A stretch of DNA of 64,000 nt, from contig JAHBXY010000015.1 in assembly GCA_019636275.1 (NCBI GenBank), forward strand, positions 1-64,000, read 5' to 3'. Position numbers and translations under genes: made by a program. The notes beneath the pieces were generated by a model. It saw only the letters and a program-made list of their open reading frames with translations, did not search any database and was not told where the DNA came from. Each line of letters opens with the position of its first letter. Within the stretch, counting starts at the first letter, position 1. Below, one piece after another: positions 17,971 through 26,951 of the stretch. The stretch comes from Planctomycetota bacterium (lineage in GTDB: Bacteria; Planctomycetota; J058).

Positions 17971-18653
17971 CGCGCCTCCTCGCTCCGGGCGGCCGCCACG
18001 GGAGCAAGGGGCGGTCCACCCTCCTCCCCGAGCGGGGCCAGGTCGCCGGGCGCGTGAGGCAAGGGGGGGCCGAGGGGACGCCGGGGTGGCTGCCCCGGGC
18101 GCCGGCGGTTCACGACGTAGGCGTCCGCGTGCTCGGGCCGGACCTCGCCGGAGCCGTCGACGAGCCACGGCATGGCGTGCTTCTCGGGGACCCGGATCGT
18201 CCCCGGACGCGCGTAGGTGCCGAACACCAGGTCCCAGACGGGGCTCGTCACGCCGTGGTTCGTCGCGGGCGCGTGAAAGTGGTGGTGGAAGTGATGTCGG
18301 CGCAGCCAGCGGCCGTACGGGCCCCGCGGGCCGTGCGTGTGCGCGCGGCGGTGGACCACCTCGTAGGCGACGTAGGCCAGCGCCAATCCGGCGGCGAAGG
18401 CGAGGCCCGGGCGCGGGCCGAGGGCGAGCGCGGCGGCGGCGGCCGTCGCCAGGACGACCGGGGCGGCGGCGAGGGCCTTCTTCCAGCCCGGCGCGAAGTA
18501 GTGCGTCGTGGCGTGGTGGCGGGTGTGCTCGCGACCGAACGCGTTGCCCGTCCAGCGGTGACCCAGCCCGCGGTGGAGCGAATACTCGAGGAGCGTCCAG
18601 GCGGCGGCGCCGGCAAAGGCCCAGCCGGCCGTGTCGATCGCGATGGCGGACAT
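17967..18653 (-). CDS. Fatty acid hydroxylase superfamily membrane protein
   Basis: A 228-residue membrane di-iron enzyme of the fatty acid hydroxylase/carotene hydroxylase superfamily. Histidine clusters are 'HRGLGH' near residue 27, 'HTRHH' near 43, 'HRRAHTH' near 100 and 'HHFHHHFH' near 119, which fits the eight-histidine iron site. Hydrophobic spans lie between them. The start has a strong GGAGGTGAGG site. Only 2 bases separate it from the TetR stop, and its own stop overlaps the M23 gene start. The substrate could be a fatty acyl chain, sterol-like lipid or carotenoid; sequence does not decide. Confidence 0.82.
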   Translation of the reverse strand: MSAIAIDTAGWAFAGAAAWTLLEYSLHRGLGHRWTGNAFGREHTRHHATTHYFAPGWKKALAAAPVVLATAAAAALALGPRPGLAFAAGLALAYVAYEVVHRRAHTHGPRGPYGRWLRRHHFHHHFHAPATNHGVTSPVWDLVFGTYARPGTIRVPEKHAMPWLVDGSGEVRPEHADAYVVNRRRPGQPPRRPLGPPLPHAPGDLAPLGEEGGPPLAPVAAARSEEAR

Positions 18654-18655
18654 CC

Positions 18656-19357
18656 TCACCTCCGGCGCGCTTCGGGGCGTGGGGGGAGCGGGGCGGCCGG
18701 GTCGCGCGCGACGACGTCCCAGCGCCCCGCGCGCCAGCCCTCGCGGAGGAGCAGGCCCTGCGCCAGCCCCCAGGCCGCCTCGCGCGCGGCGGCGACGTCC
18801 TCGGGGCCGGCCCGGTCGGGGTCGCACACCGCGAGGCAGAGCTGGTTGACGGCCATGAGCACGGCGCGCACCTGCCAGGGGTCGGGGTCGAGGCCGAGCC
18901 GGGCGTGCGACCACGCCAGGACCAGGTCGACGAGGCGGTCCTGGCGGGCCGCGCGGGCGCCCTCGAACGGCGAGCCCGGGCGCGCCTCCTCGCGCTCGAT
19001 CGTCGCCAGCGCCGGCCCGGCCGCGACGGCCGCCCCGAACACGGCGTCGAGCGCCGCGCGCAGCCAGGGGACCGGGGCCTCGCCGTCGGCCGCCGTCAGC
19101 GCGCGCGCCACCTCGCCGAGCACGACGCCCTCGACCTCGGCCCGCACGGCCCGGAACACGTCGTCGAGGCCGGCGAAGCAGCGGTAGAAGGTCTGCCGCG
19201 AGACGCCGGCCTCGGCGAGCACGTCCTCGACCCGCGCCCGCTCGAGGCCGATCCGGCCGAGGACGCGCCACGCCGCCTCCAGCACCCGCCGGCGCTGGAC
19301 CTCGACGCCCGGCCGGACGCCGCGCGTGGGAGCGGTGTGTTCGCGTGTCCGGCCCAT
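18656..19357 (-). CDS. TetR-family transcriptional regulator
   Basis: A 233-residue regulator. An N-terminal TetR helix-turn-helix is visible: 'VLEAAWRVLGRIGLERARVE' followed by 'EAGVSRQTFYRCFAGLDDVF'. The C-terminal ligand domain is helical and variable, as usual. The start at 19357 (MGRTREH) lies 9 bases from a TATGAT hexamer on the same strand, with no Shine-Dalgarno, so translation may be leaderless. A perfect 16-bp palindrome overlaps this promoter. The gene heads the hydroxylase-M23 operon and faces the RND efflux operon, so it probably represses itself and perhaps both operons. Confidence 0.88.
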   Translation of the reverse strand: MGRTREHTAPTRGVRPGVEVQRRRVLEAAWRVLGRIGLERARVEDVLAEAGVSRQTFYRCFAGLDDVFRAVRAEVEGVVLGEVARALTAADGEAPVPWLRAALDAVFGAAVAAGPALATIEREEARPGSPFEGARAARQDRLVDLVLAWSHARLGLDPDPWQVRAVLMAVNQLCLAVCDPDRAGPEDVAAAREAAWGLAQGLLLREGWRAGRWDVVARDPAAPLPPRPEARRR

Positions 19358-19366
19358 CGGGACGGA

Positions 19367-19372
19367 ATCATA
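19367..19372 (-). promoter_or_regulatory. -10-like TATGAT for the tetR operon
   Basis: On the minus strand, TATGAT ends 9 bases before the TetR ATG at 19357 and shares four bases with the palindrome at 19369-19384. This spacing implies a leaderless or nearly leaderless transcript that a bound repressor would block. Confidence 0.45.
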
Positions 19373-19384
19373 CACGCGTGTATG
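19369..19384. promoter_or_regulatory. Perfect 16-bp palindrome, probable TetR operator
   Basis: CATACACG/CGTGTATG is a perfect dyad in the 154-base space between the divergent tetR and RND starts. It is AT-richer than its surroundings and overlaps the tetR -10 element. TetR-family operators are commonly palindromes of this size next to the regulator gene. Binding by this TetR is inferred. Confidence 0.75.
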
Positions 19385-19511
19385 CTTCGTGTCGACGCGC
19401 TCGCCTGGCACACACCCGGGTCACTCGGCGCGTCTCGACGTCCAAGCGCTCGCGATCAGCGCGCGCCCCCGCGCGCGACACCGCGTCGTCCATCCCGTAA
19501 CCTGACCGCCC

Positions 19512-22500
19512 ATGTCCATCCCGGCTGGCGCGGCGCGGCGACCGGTGACCGTCCTCATGGGGACGCTGTCGGTGGTCGTCTTCGGCCTGCTGTCGCTCGA
19601 GCGCCTGCCGGTCGAGCTCCTGCCGGACATCAGCCACCCGACCCTCACCATCCAGACCCGCTACCGCGACGCGGCGCCCGTGTCGGTCGAGCAGCTCGTC
19701 ACGCGCCCGGTCGAGGAGGCCGTGGGCGTGATCCCGGGCGTGCGCGACCTGCGCTCCGTGTCGCGCGCGGGCCTGTCGGAGGTCGTGCTCGAGCTCGAGT
19801 GGGGCGAGGACGTCGAGCTGGCGGCGATCGACGTGCGCGAGAAGCTGGGGCTCGTCGAGCTGCCGCGCGACGCCGAGGCGCCGCGCGTCCTGCGCTACGA
19901 CCCGTCGCTCGAGCCCATCCTGCGCCTGGCCCTCACCGGCGACCGCCCGCTCGACGAGCTGCGCCGCCTGGCCGAGCGCGTGCTCGAGCCGCGGCTCGAG
20001 GCGGTGCGCGGCGTGGCCGCCGCCAAGGTCCGCGGCGGGGCCGCGCCCGAGGTGCTGGTCGAGGTCGACGAGGAGCGCCTGGCCGCGCGCGGCCTCTCGG
20101 GCGAGGACGTCGCCCGGGCGCTGCGCGCCGAGGACGTCAACGCGCCGGCCGGCGCCCTGCGCGACCAGGGCAACGTCTACCTGGTGCGCACCCTGCACGA
20201 GCTCTCCACCCCCCGGCAGGTGGGGCGCACGATCGTCCGCGACGACACCGCCCGCGGCGGCGGGCGCGTCCTGGTCGAGGATGTCGCGTCGGTGCGCCGC
20301 TGGCACCGCGACCCCGAGGAGGTGGCGCGCGTCGACGGCCGCGAGGCGGTCGAGCTGGCGCTCCACCGCGAGGGCTCGGCCAACGCCATCGCCGTGGCGC
20401 GCGCCCTGCGCGCCGAGGTCGAGCGGCTGCGCGCCGAGCTGCCCGCCGACCTGGCCCTCGAGCCGCTGACCGACCGCGCCCGCTACGTCGAGGCCGCGAT
20501 CGACGAGGTGTGGTGGGCCGCCATCGGCGGCGGCCTCCTGGCCGTGCTCGTCCTCTACTTCTTCCTGCGCGACCCGTCGCCCACCATCATCATCGCGCTG
20601 ACGATCCCCATCTCGGTCGCCGCCACCTTCCTGCCCCTGCGCCTGGCCGGCGTGTCGATCAACGTCATGTCGCTCGGCGGCCTGGCCCTGGGCGTGGGCA
20701 TGCTCGTCGACTGCTCGATCGTCGTCCTCGAGGCGATCGACCGCCGCCGCCGCCAGGGCCTCGGCCGCTTCGAGGCCGCCTGCCGCGGCGCGGGCGAGGT
20801 CGCCGGCGCCGTGACCGCCTCGACGCTCACCACGATCGCCGTGTTCCTGCCGATCGTCTTCGTCCGCGGCGTCGCCGGCCAGCTCTTCCGCGACCTGGCC
20901 GTCACGGTGTGCGCCTCGCTCCTGGCCTCGCTCCTGGCCGCCCTGACGCTCATCCCGGCCCTGGCCGCCCTCGACCCGTCCCGCCGCCGCGGCCCCGCCG
21001 CCCCGAGCCTCTTCGCCTGGGACCGCGGCGGCGCCGCCGCGCGCCCCTGGACCCTGCGCCTGGGGCCGCTCGTCCTGCCGCCGGTCGGCGACGGCGCGCA
21101 CCCGATCAGCCGCGCCCTGACCCTGCTCCTGACCCCGCCGCGGCTGGCCCTGGCCCTGGTCGTCGGCGCCGCGCTCGGCCTCCTGTGGGCCGGAGCCTGG
21201 ACCTTCCACGCCCTCGCCTGGCCGCCGGCGCGCGCCCTCGACCGCCTGGCCCGCGCCTACCCGCTGGCCCTGCGCGCGGCCCTCCGCGCCCGCTGGGCCG
21301 TGATCGCCGCCGCCTTCGCCGCGTTCCTGGGCGCCGTCGCCGTCTTCCAGGGCCTCGGCACGAGCCTCGTGCCCGACCTCGCCCAGGGCGAGCTCTCCTT
21401 CCGCCTGCGCCTGCCCGAGGGCACGCCGCTGTCGACGACGGCCGACGTCGTGGGGCGCATCGAGGACGCCCTGCGCGGCGACCCGGCCCTGGGCCGCGTG
21501 ATCTCGGTCTCGGGGTCGCTGCCGTCCACGGCCTCGGGCCGCCAGACCCTCGGCGAGAACCTGGCCCAGCTCGACCTGGTCGTCGCCCGCGGGGCGGGCG
21601 ACGGGGCCGCCGGGCAGGCGGCCGCCGTCGAGCGCGTGCGCGCCGTGCTGGCCCGCTTCCCGCAGGTCGAGGCGGAGCTCTCGCACCTGCAGGCGCTCGA
21701 GACCCGCCCGCCGCTCGAGGTCCTCCTGCACGCCGAGGCGCTCGAGCCGCTCGACGAGGCGGCGCGCGTCGTCGCCGCCGCCCTGGCCACGCTCGAGGGC
21801 GTGCGCGACGTCACCACGAGCGTGGAGCCGGGCTCGCCCGAGGTCCGGCTCGAGCTCGACCGCGAGCGCGCCGCGGCCCTGGGCGTCTCGGCCGACGCGC
21901 TGGGCGCGGCGCTCCGCCGGCAGGTGCACGGCGAGGTCGTGGCCCAGCTCCGCGAGGACGAGCGGCGCATCGACGTGCGCCTGCGCGCGGCCGAGCGCTA
22001 CCGCGACCGCGCCGGGCGCGTCGAGGACCTCCCCGTGCGCCTGCCCGCGGGCGAGAGCGTCCCCGTGTCGGCGCTGGCCCGGGTCGAGGTCGGCCGCGGG
22101 CCGGCCGCCGTCCACCGGGCCAAAGGGGGCCGCGTGGCCCGCGTCACGGCCCACGCGCCGGCGCGCGACCTCGGGGGGACGATCGCCGCGGCGCGCGAGG
22201 CCCTGCGCCGCGCGCCGCTCCCGCCCGGCGTCGTGGCCGAGCTGGCCGGGCAGGACGAGGAGCTGGCCGCCTCGCTGCAGAGCCTGCGCCAGGCCCTGGC
22301 CCTGGCCGTGTTCCTCGTGTTCGTCGTCATGGCCATGCAGTTCGAGTCGGTCGTGCACCCGTTCGTGATCCTGCTCACGGTGCCCCTCGGCCTCACCGGC
22401 GTCGTCGCCGGCCTGTGGGCCACCGGCAGCGCCGTGAGCGTCCTGGCGCTCATGGGCGCGGTGGTCCTGGCCGGGATCGTCGTCAACAACGGGATCGTCC

Positions 22501-22805
22501 TCGTCGACGCGATCAACCGCCGGCGCCTCGAGGGCGAGCCGCTCGACCTGGCGATCACGCACGCCGGCGCCGAGCGCCTGCGGCCGATCCTGATGACCAC
22601 CGGGACCACCGTCCTCGGCCTCCTGCCCATGGCCCTGGGCCTGGGCGCCGGCGCCGAGCTGCGCCGGCCCCTCGCGGTCGCCGTCACCGGCGGCCTCACG
22701 GTCGCCACGCTGCTCACGCTCGTGGTGATCCCCTGCGTCTACCGCGCCCTGGCCGTCGGCGAGGCCGACGGACCGGCGCCGCCGTCTCCGGAGACCTCCT
22801 CGTGA
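19512..22805 (+). CDS. RND-family efflux transporter permease (first of two)
   Basis: A 1097-residue inner-membrane RND pump related to AcrB/CzcA families. The N terminus (RRPVTVLMGTLSVVVFGLLSL) and 'LPVELLPDISHPTLTIQTRY' are classic. The TM4 motif is 'LGVGMLVDCSIVVLEAIDR': one Asp is kept and the AcrB Asp408 position is Cys. The matching C-terminal half has 'AGIVVNNGIVLVDAINRRR'. Two large periplasmic loops are present. The GTG of the adaptor gene overlaps its TGA. Drug, metal or lipid substrate cannot be told. No outer-membrane channel gene is in this operon. A weak TAACCT hexamer lies 8 bases before the ATG. Confidence 0.93.
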   Translation: MSIPAGAARRPVTVLMGTLSVVVFGLLSLERLPVELLPDISHPTLTIQTRYRDAAPVSVEQLVTRPVEEAVGVIPGVRDLRSVSRAGLSEVVLELEWGEDVELAAIDVREKLGLVELPRDAEAPRVLRYDPSLEPILRLALTGDRPLDELRRLAERVLEPRLEAVRGVAAAKVRGGAAPEVLVEVDEERLAARGLSGEDVARALRAEDVNAPAGALRDQGNVYLVRTLHELSTPRQVGRTIVRDDTARGGGRVLVEDVASVRRWHRDPEEVARVDGREAVELALHREGSANAIAVARALRAEVERLRAELPADLALEPLTDRARYVEAAIDEVWWAAIGGGLLAVLVLYFFLRDPSPTIIIALTIPISVAATFLPLRLAGVSINVMSLGGLALGVGMLVDCSIVVLEAIDRRRRQGLGRFEAACRGAGEVAGAVTASTLTTIAVFLPIVFVRGVAGQLFRDLAVTVCASLLASLLAALTLIPALAALDPSRRRGPAAPSLFAWDRGGAAARPWTLRLGPLVLPPVGDGAHPISRALTLLLTPPRLALALVVGAALGLLWAGAWTFHALAWPPARALDRLARAYPLALRAALRARWAVIAAAFAAFLGAVAVFQGLGTSLVPDLAQGELSFRLRLPEGTPLSTTADVVGRIEDALRGDPALGRVISVSGSLPSTASGRQTLGENLAQLDLVVARGAGDGAAGQAAAVERVRAVLARFPQVEAELSHLQALETRPPLEVLLHAEALEPLDEAARVVAAALATLEGVRDVTTSVEPGSPEVRLELDRERAAALGVSADALGAALRRQVHGEVVAQLREDERRIDVRLRAAERYRDRAGRVEDLPVRLPAGESVPVSALARVEVGRGPAAVHRAKGGRVARVTAHAPARDLGGTIAAAREALRRAPLPPGVVAELAGQDEELAASLQSLRQALALAVFLVFVVMAMQFESVVHPFVILLTVPLGLTGVVAGLWATGSAVSVLALMGAVVLAGIVVNNGIVLVDAINRRRLEGEPLDLAITHAGAERLRPILMTTGTTVLGLLPMALGLGAGAELRRPLAVAVTGGLTVATLLTLVVIPCVYRALAVGEADGPAPPSPETSS

Positions 22806-24190
22806 AGCTCGCCCCCGGCCTCGCCGCCTTGCTCCTCCTGGCCCCCGCCCTCCGCGCCGCACCCGAGGGCGACGAGGGGCTCTTCGTCGTCAAGCTCGTC
22901 GACCTGCCCACGGGGCTCGAGCGCGACGGCCGACTCGAGGCCGCCGACGCGCGCCGCGTGGCCCTCGAGCTCGAGGCCTTCGCCGGGCGGCTGCGCGCGC
23001 TCGAGGTCCACCCGGCGCTGCGCCGCGGCGGCCGCGTCGAGCAGGGGGCGGTCCTCCTCCGCGCCGACCCCGCCCCGCTCGAGCGCGAGCTGCGCGGCGC
23101 GCGCGAGGCGCTGGCGGCGGCGCGCGTGACCCTGGCCCAGGACGAGGCCGACCACGCCCTGCAGGCGTCCGCCGCCCGCGACGCGCTGGAGCAGGTCCAG
23201 ACCGCCGCCCGCGACGCGGCGCAGGAGCTCGAGCACTTCCGCGCCGTCGACGGCCCCCTGCTCCTGGCCTCGGCGGCGCTCTCGCTCGCCGCCCACGAGC
23301 ACCACGTCGACGACCAGCGCGAGGAGCTGGCGCAGCTCGAGGCGATCTACGCCGGCGCGCAGCTCGCGCCGGAGACGCAGGAGATCGTCCTCGAGCGCGC
23401 GCGCCGCAACCTGCGGCGCGCCGAGGAGGCCCTCGCGCAGCAGCGCGTGCGCGCGCGCGTCGTGACCGAGCGCGAGCACCCCGAGCGCCTGCGCCAGCTC
23501 GAGGAGCAGGCCCGCTGGGCGGCGGCCCGGCTCGAGCAGACGCAGGAGCGGCTGCGCCTCGACGCCGTCCGCCGCGAGGAGCAGCTCGCGGCGGCGCGCC
23601 GCGCCGCGCGCGACGCCGAGGAGCGCCTGGGCGAGCTCGAGGCCGACCTGCCGCGCCTGACCGTCACCGCCCCGTTCGCCGGCGCCGTCGAGCCCGCCGA
23701 CCTGCGGCCCGGCGACGCGCTCTCGCCCGGGCAGACGATCACGACCGTCCACGACACGTCGCGTCTCGTCGTGCGCTTCGAGGCCGCCGAGGACGACCTG
23801 CGCCTCCTGGCGCCGGGCGCGAAGGTGCGCCTGCGCCCGCTGGCCTTCGGCGAGGTGACCCTGCGCGGCGTCGTCGCGGCCGTGCAGGAGGTCGCCGGCG
23901 GCGGCGAGGCGCCCACCTACGCGACCCTGGTCGAGGTCGAGGGCGGCCACCCGCTCCTGCGCGTGGGCCTGCGCTGCCGCGTCGAGGCGCAGGGCGAGCT
24001 GGCGCGGCGCGCGCTCGCCGTGCCGCGCCGCGCGGTGACGATCGCGGGCGGCCGCGCCACCTGCCGTGTGTGGGCCAACGAGCGGGCGACGCCGGTCGAG
24101 GTGATCCTCGGCCCCGGCAACCGCGAGCTCGTGCAGGTGCTCCGCGGCCTCGTCGCGGGCGACGCCGTCGTCCTCCCGGAGGACGAGTGA
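22802..24190 (+). CDS. RND periplasmic adaptor (HlyD/MFP family)
   Basis: A 462-residue exported adaptor that should join the RND permease to an outer-membrane channel. The start is a GTG overlapping the RND stop. The signal peptide is 'LAPGLAALLLLAPALRA'. Long charged coiled coils span about 95-295. The barrel-sandwich half motif 'LTVTAPFAGAVEPADLRPGD' is near residue 293 and is followed by a beta-barrel domain and a membrane-proximal domain. The helical hairpin is longer than in AcrA. It is the only adaptor between two RND genes, so it may serve both. Confidence 0.9.
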   Translation: MKLAPGLAALLLLAPALRAAPEGDEGLFVVKLVDLPTGLERDGRLEAADARRVALELEAFAGRLRALEVHPALRRGGRVEQGAVLLRADPAPLERELRGAREALAAARVTLAQDEADHALQASAARDALEQVQTAARDAAQELEHFRAVDGPLLLASAALSLAAHEHHVDDQREELAQLEAIYAGAQLAPETQEIVLERARRNLRRAEEALAQQRVRARVVTEREHPERLRQLEEQARWAAARLEQTQERLRLDAVRREEQLAAARRAARDAEERLGELEADLPRLTVTAPFAGAVEPADLRPGDALSPGQTITTVHDTSRLVVRFEAAEDDLRLLAPGAKVRLRPLAFGEVTLRGVVAAVQEVAGGGEAPTYATLVEVEGGHPLLRVGLRCRVEAQGELARRALAVPRRAVTIAGGRATCRVWANERATPVEVILGPGNRELVQVLRGLVAGDAVVLPEDE

Positions 24191-25344
24191 GCCGGGCCAG
24201 GACGGCGAGGCGCCTCGCCCTGGCCCTCGTCCTGGCGCTCTCCCCTGTCGCCCAGGAGGCCGCCGCCCAGGAGGTCCCCGCCCAGGAGGTCGATGCGCCG
24301 GGCGCGCACGCCCGCGGCGTCGCCTGGCTGGTCGCCCGCCAGAACGACGACGGCTCGTGGGGCAGCTTCCACTCGACCCGCCCGGGCGAGATCTACCTGG
24401 GCACGGTCGCGTCGCTGCGCGCCTTCGGCCAGGCGACCACCGCCCTGTGCGCGCTGGCCCTGCAGCGGCCGGCGCGACACGACCCCGCTGCGCGCGCGGC
24501 GCTGGACCGCGCCGTCGAGCGCCTGCTGGCCGACCCGCCCGTCCTGCGCGCGCAGGGCGACACCTTCTACGACACCTGGACGCACGTCTACATGGTCGAG
24601 GCGCTGGCGGCCCTCGAGCACGACCCCGCCTACGGCGAGCGCAAGGCCGCCCTGGGCGAGGCGCTGCGGCGCGAGGTGGCGCTCCTGTGCGAGCGGCAGT
24701 CGGCCGACGGCGGCTGGGGCTACTACGACTTCGACCACGGCCTGGCGCGCCCGAGCGGGCTCGAGAGCACGAGCTTCCTCACCGGCGCGGCGCTCCTGGC
24801 CCTGCAGGCCGCCGCCGAGGTGGGCGTGACCTGCGACGGGCGCGTCGTCGAGGCCGGGCTGCGCTGCCTCGAGCGGCTGCGCCTGCCCGACGGCGCCTTC
24901 GTCTACGGCACCTACCTCCTGCCCTACCCGGCGCACCTGGCCAACCGCGCCAAGGGCTCGCTCGGCCGGGCGCAGCCGTGCGAGCTGGCCCTGTGGAGCC
25001 ATGGCCGCTCGTCGCCCGAGCGGCTCGCGGCGGCGGTCGAGCGCCTGCGCGAGCAGCACCACTTCCTGGCGATCGGCCGCGGGCGCCCCTACCCGCACGA
25101 GGCCTGGTACTACACGGCCGGCTACTACGTGCTCTTCGGCCGCTACTACGCGGCGCGCGCCCTGGCGGTCCTCCCCGACGACGAGCGCGCCGACGCCGCG
25201 GCCTGGCTGGCGGCGACGACGGCGCGCGACCAGGGGCCGTCGGGGTCGTGGTTCGACTTCCCGCTCTACGGCTTCCACGAGGCCTACGGCACGGCCTACG
25301 CGCTCCTCACCCTCCAGGCGCTGCGCGCCGACGAGCCGCGCTGA
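24187..25344 (+). CDS. Exported prenyltransferase/terpene-cyclase-like toroid protein
   Basis: A 385-residue protein with a signal peptide (LALALVLALSPVAQEAAAQ) and repeated motifs typical of the alpha/alpha-toroid of squalene cyclases and prenyltransferases: 'WLVARQNDDGSWGSF' near residue 52, 'QSADGGWGYYDFDHG' near 172 and 'GPSGSWFDFPLYG' near 350. The acidic DXDD-type catalytic motif of squalene-hopene cyclase is not evident, so it may be a binding scaffold rather than a cyclase. The GTG start overlaps the adaptor stop and its own stop is TGATG with a nearby ATG, so it belongs to the efflux operon. Function unknown. Confidence 0.75.
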   Translation: MSRARTARRLALALVLALSPVAQEAAAQEVPAQEVDAPGAHARGVAWLVARQNDDGSWGSFHSTRPGEIYLGTVASLRAFGQATTALCALALQRPARHDPAARAALDRAVERLLADPPVLRAQGDTFYDTWTHVYMVEALAALEHDPAYGERKAALGEALRREVALLCERQSADGGWGYYDFDHGLARPSGLESTSFLTGAALLALQAAAEVGVTCDGRVVEAGLRCLERLRLPDGAFVYGTYLLPYPAHLANRAKGSLGRAQPCELALWSHGRSSPERLAAAVERLREQHHFLAIGRGRPYPHEAWYYTAGYYVLFGRYYAARALAVLPDDERADAAAWLAATTARDQGPSGSWFDFPLYGFHEAYGTAYALLTLQALRADEPR

Positions 25345-25427
25345 TGAAGCCCGGCCTATCGGACGCCTTCGCCGAGCTTCCTCGACGCCTGGCGCGCCGC
25401 GCGCGACCCTCGCGGACGGAGGTCCTC

Positions 25428-26951
25428 ATGCGCCGCGCCCTGCTCGCCCTCGCCCTGCCGCTCGCCGGCTGCGCGCACCTGCTCGTCAGCTCGCCCGCCG
25501 GCCACTACGAGGAGGGGCGCGCCGGCCCGGCGCGCCTCGTCGTGCGCCAGGGGCTGGCGCTGGCGGCGGTCGAGGGCGCGCCGGAGGAGATCGGCGCGCA
25601 GCTCGCCGCGCTCACGGGCGGCGCCCTGCGCGCGCTGCGCGACGAGTTCTTCGAGCTCGTGCCGCCGGCGCCGGCCGAGCGGGCGCGGGCGCTCGCCGCC
25701 GGGCTCCCCGACGACCACCGGCGCGAGCTGCAGGCGCTGGCGCGCGGGGCGGGCGTCCCCTACGGCGACGCGCTCGTGGCCAACGTCATCGTCGACTCCG
25801 CCTGCACGGCGTTCGTCGCCAGCGGCGCCAACACGGCCTCGGGCGAGCTCCTCTTCGCCCGCAACATGGACTTCCCGCCGGCGCACCTGCTCGGGCCGCG
25901 CACGCTCGTCACGCTCGTCCGCCCGGCCGGCAAGAAGGCCTTCGTGTCGATCGGCTGGCCGGGCGTCACCGGCGTGGTCTCCGGGATGAACGAGGACGGC
26001 CTGTGCGCGGCGGTGCTCATCAACATGGGCGGGCGGCGCGGGCAGGGCGAGGCGGCGCCGCTGACCTTCGTCGTGCGCGAGGTGCTCGAGGCCTGCGCCA
26101 CCGTCGACGAGGCGCGCGCGCTCCTGCGCGCGCGCGAGGTCGCGTCCGGCCACTTCGTGTTCGTCGCCGACGCCTCGACCGGCGCGATCGTGGCCCCGGG
26201 CGAGCCCGACCGCCTGCCCGGCCTCGACGGACTGCTCACCTGCAGCAACGACGCCTTCGCCCCCGAGGCGGGGTTGCAGACCGACGCGCGGGCCCGCGCG
26301 CTCTCGGACCTCCTGCAGGCGCGCCGCGGCGCGCTCGACCTCGACGGCGCGCGCGCGGTCCTGGGCGGCACCTACCTGGACTACATCAACGCCCAGGCGA
26401 TGGTCTTCGAACCGGCGCGCCGCGCCGTGTCGCTGGCCCTGGGCACGACCCTGCGGCCGGCCGCCGTCCAGGGCTGGACGCGCCTCGACCTCTCGCGCGC
26501 GCTGGCCACGGGCGACCTCGAGCAGGTCGAGGTGCGGTCGCTGCCCGGGGTGACGCCGGCGCCGCACTACAAGGCGCACCCCTACGCCGGCGAGGCGGTC
26601 GACGCGGCCTACGTCGCGGGCGTCCTGCGCCACGCCGACGCGCTCGAGGCCGACCCCGAGGCGCACGACCTGGCGCGGGCCCAGGGCCTGGCGGCGCTCT
26701 CGTTCCAGGCCGGCCGGCGCGTCGAGGGCGCGGCCCTGGACGGGCTCCAGGGAGCCCTGGCCGCGCGCCTGGTCGCGGCGCTCGAGCGCCTCGACCGGGC
26801 CCTCGACCGGGACCCGACGCCCGCGGCCGCCGAGGCGCTCGAGCGCGCCGCCTGGGCGGCGGTCGTCTTCTCCGTGCCGCTGTCGCCCGGGCAGGAGCGG
26901 CGCCGCGCCGCGCTCGAGGCGCGCGCCCGGGCCGCGCGCGAGCGGGCGTGA
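25428..26951 (+). CDS. C45-type (acyl-CoA:6-APA acyltransferase-like) lipoprotein
   Basis: A 507-residue lipoprotein. The start at 25428 is chosen over the ATG at 25344 because GGAGG precedes it and the lipobox 'LPLAGC' (Cys15) follows. The core resembles N-terminal-nucleophile hydrolases of peptidase family C45/linear amide hydrolases. The likely nucleophile is Cys126 in 'VDSACTAFVA', then 'LLFARNMDF', 'GWPGVTGVVSGMNEDGLC' and 'TCSNDAF'. Family members cut or transfer acyl groups on amide bonds after self-cleavage before the Cys. The C-terminal 130 residues are helical. It sits between the toroid protein and the second RND gene and overlaps the latter (GTGA). The acyl substrate is unknown. 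Confidence 0.8.
   Translation: MRRALLALALPLAGCAHLLVSSPAGHYEEGRAGPARLVVRQGLALAAVEGAPEEIGAQLAALTGGALRALRDEFFELVPPAPAERARALAAGLPDDHRRELQALARGAGVPYGDALVANVIVDSACTAFVASGANTASGELLFARNMDFPPAHLLGPRTLVTLVRPAGKKAFVSIGWPGVTGVVSGMNEDGLCAAVLINMGGRRGQGEAAPLTFVVREVLEACATVDEARALLRAREVASGHFVFVADASTGAIVAPGEPDRLPGLDGLLTCSNDAFAPEAGLQTDARARALSDLLQARRGALDLDGARAVLGGTYLDYINAQAMVFEPARRAVSLALGTTLRPAAVQGWTRLDLSRALATGDLEQVEVRSLPGVTPAPHYKAHPYAGEAVDAAYVAGVLRHADALEADPEAHDLARAQGLAALSFQAGRRVEGAALDGLQGALAARLVAALERLDRALDRDPTPAAAEALERAAWAAVVFSVPLSPGQERRRAALEARARAARERA

Noticed and set aside
24187..25344. Squalene-hopene cyclase
   Set aside because: QW-like repeats are present but the DXDD catalytic motif is not seen and the protein is much shorter (385 against about 630 residues).
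25344..25427. ATG at 25344 as start of the C45-type gene
   Set aside because: The internal ATG at 25428 has GGAGG and yields a lipobox signal; the longer form would bury the signal behind 28 residues.
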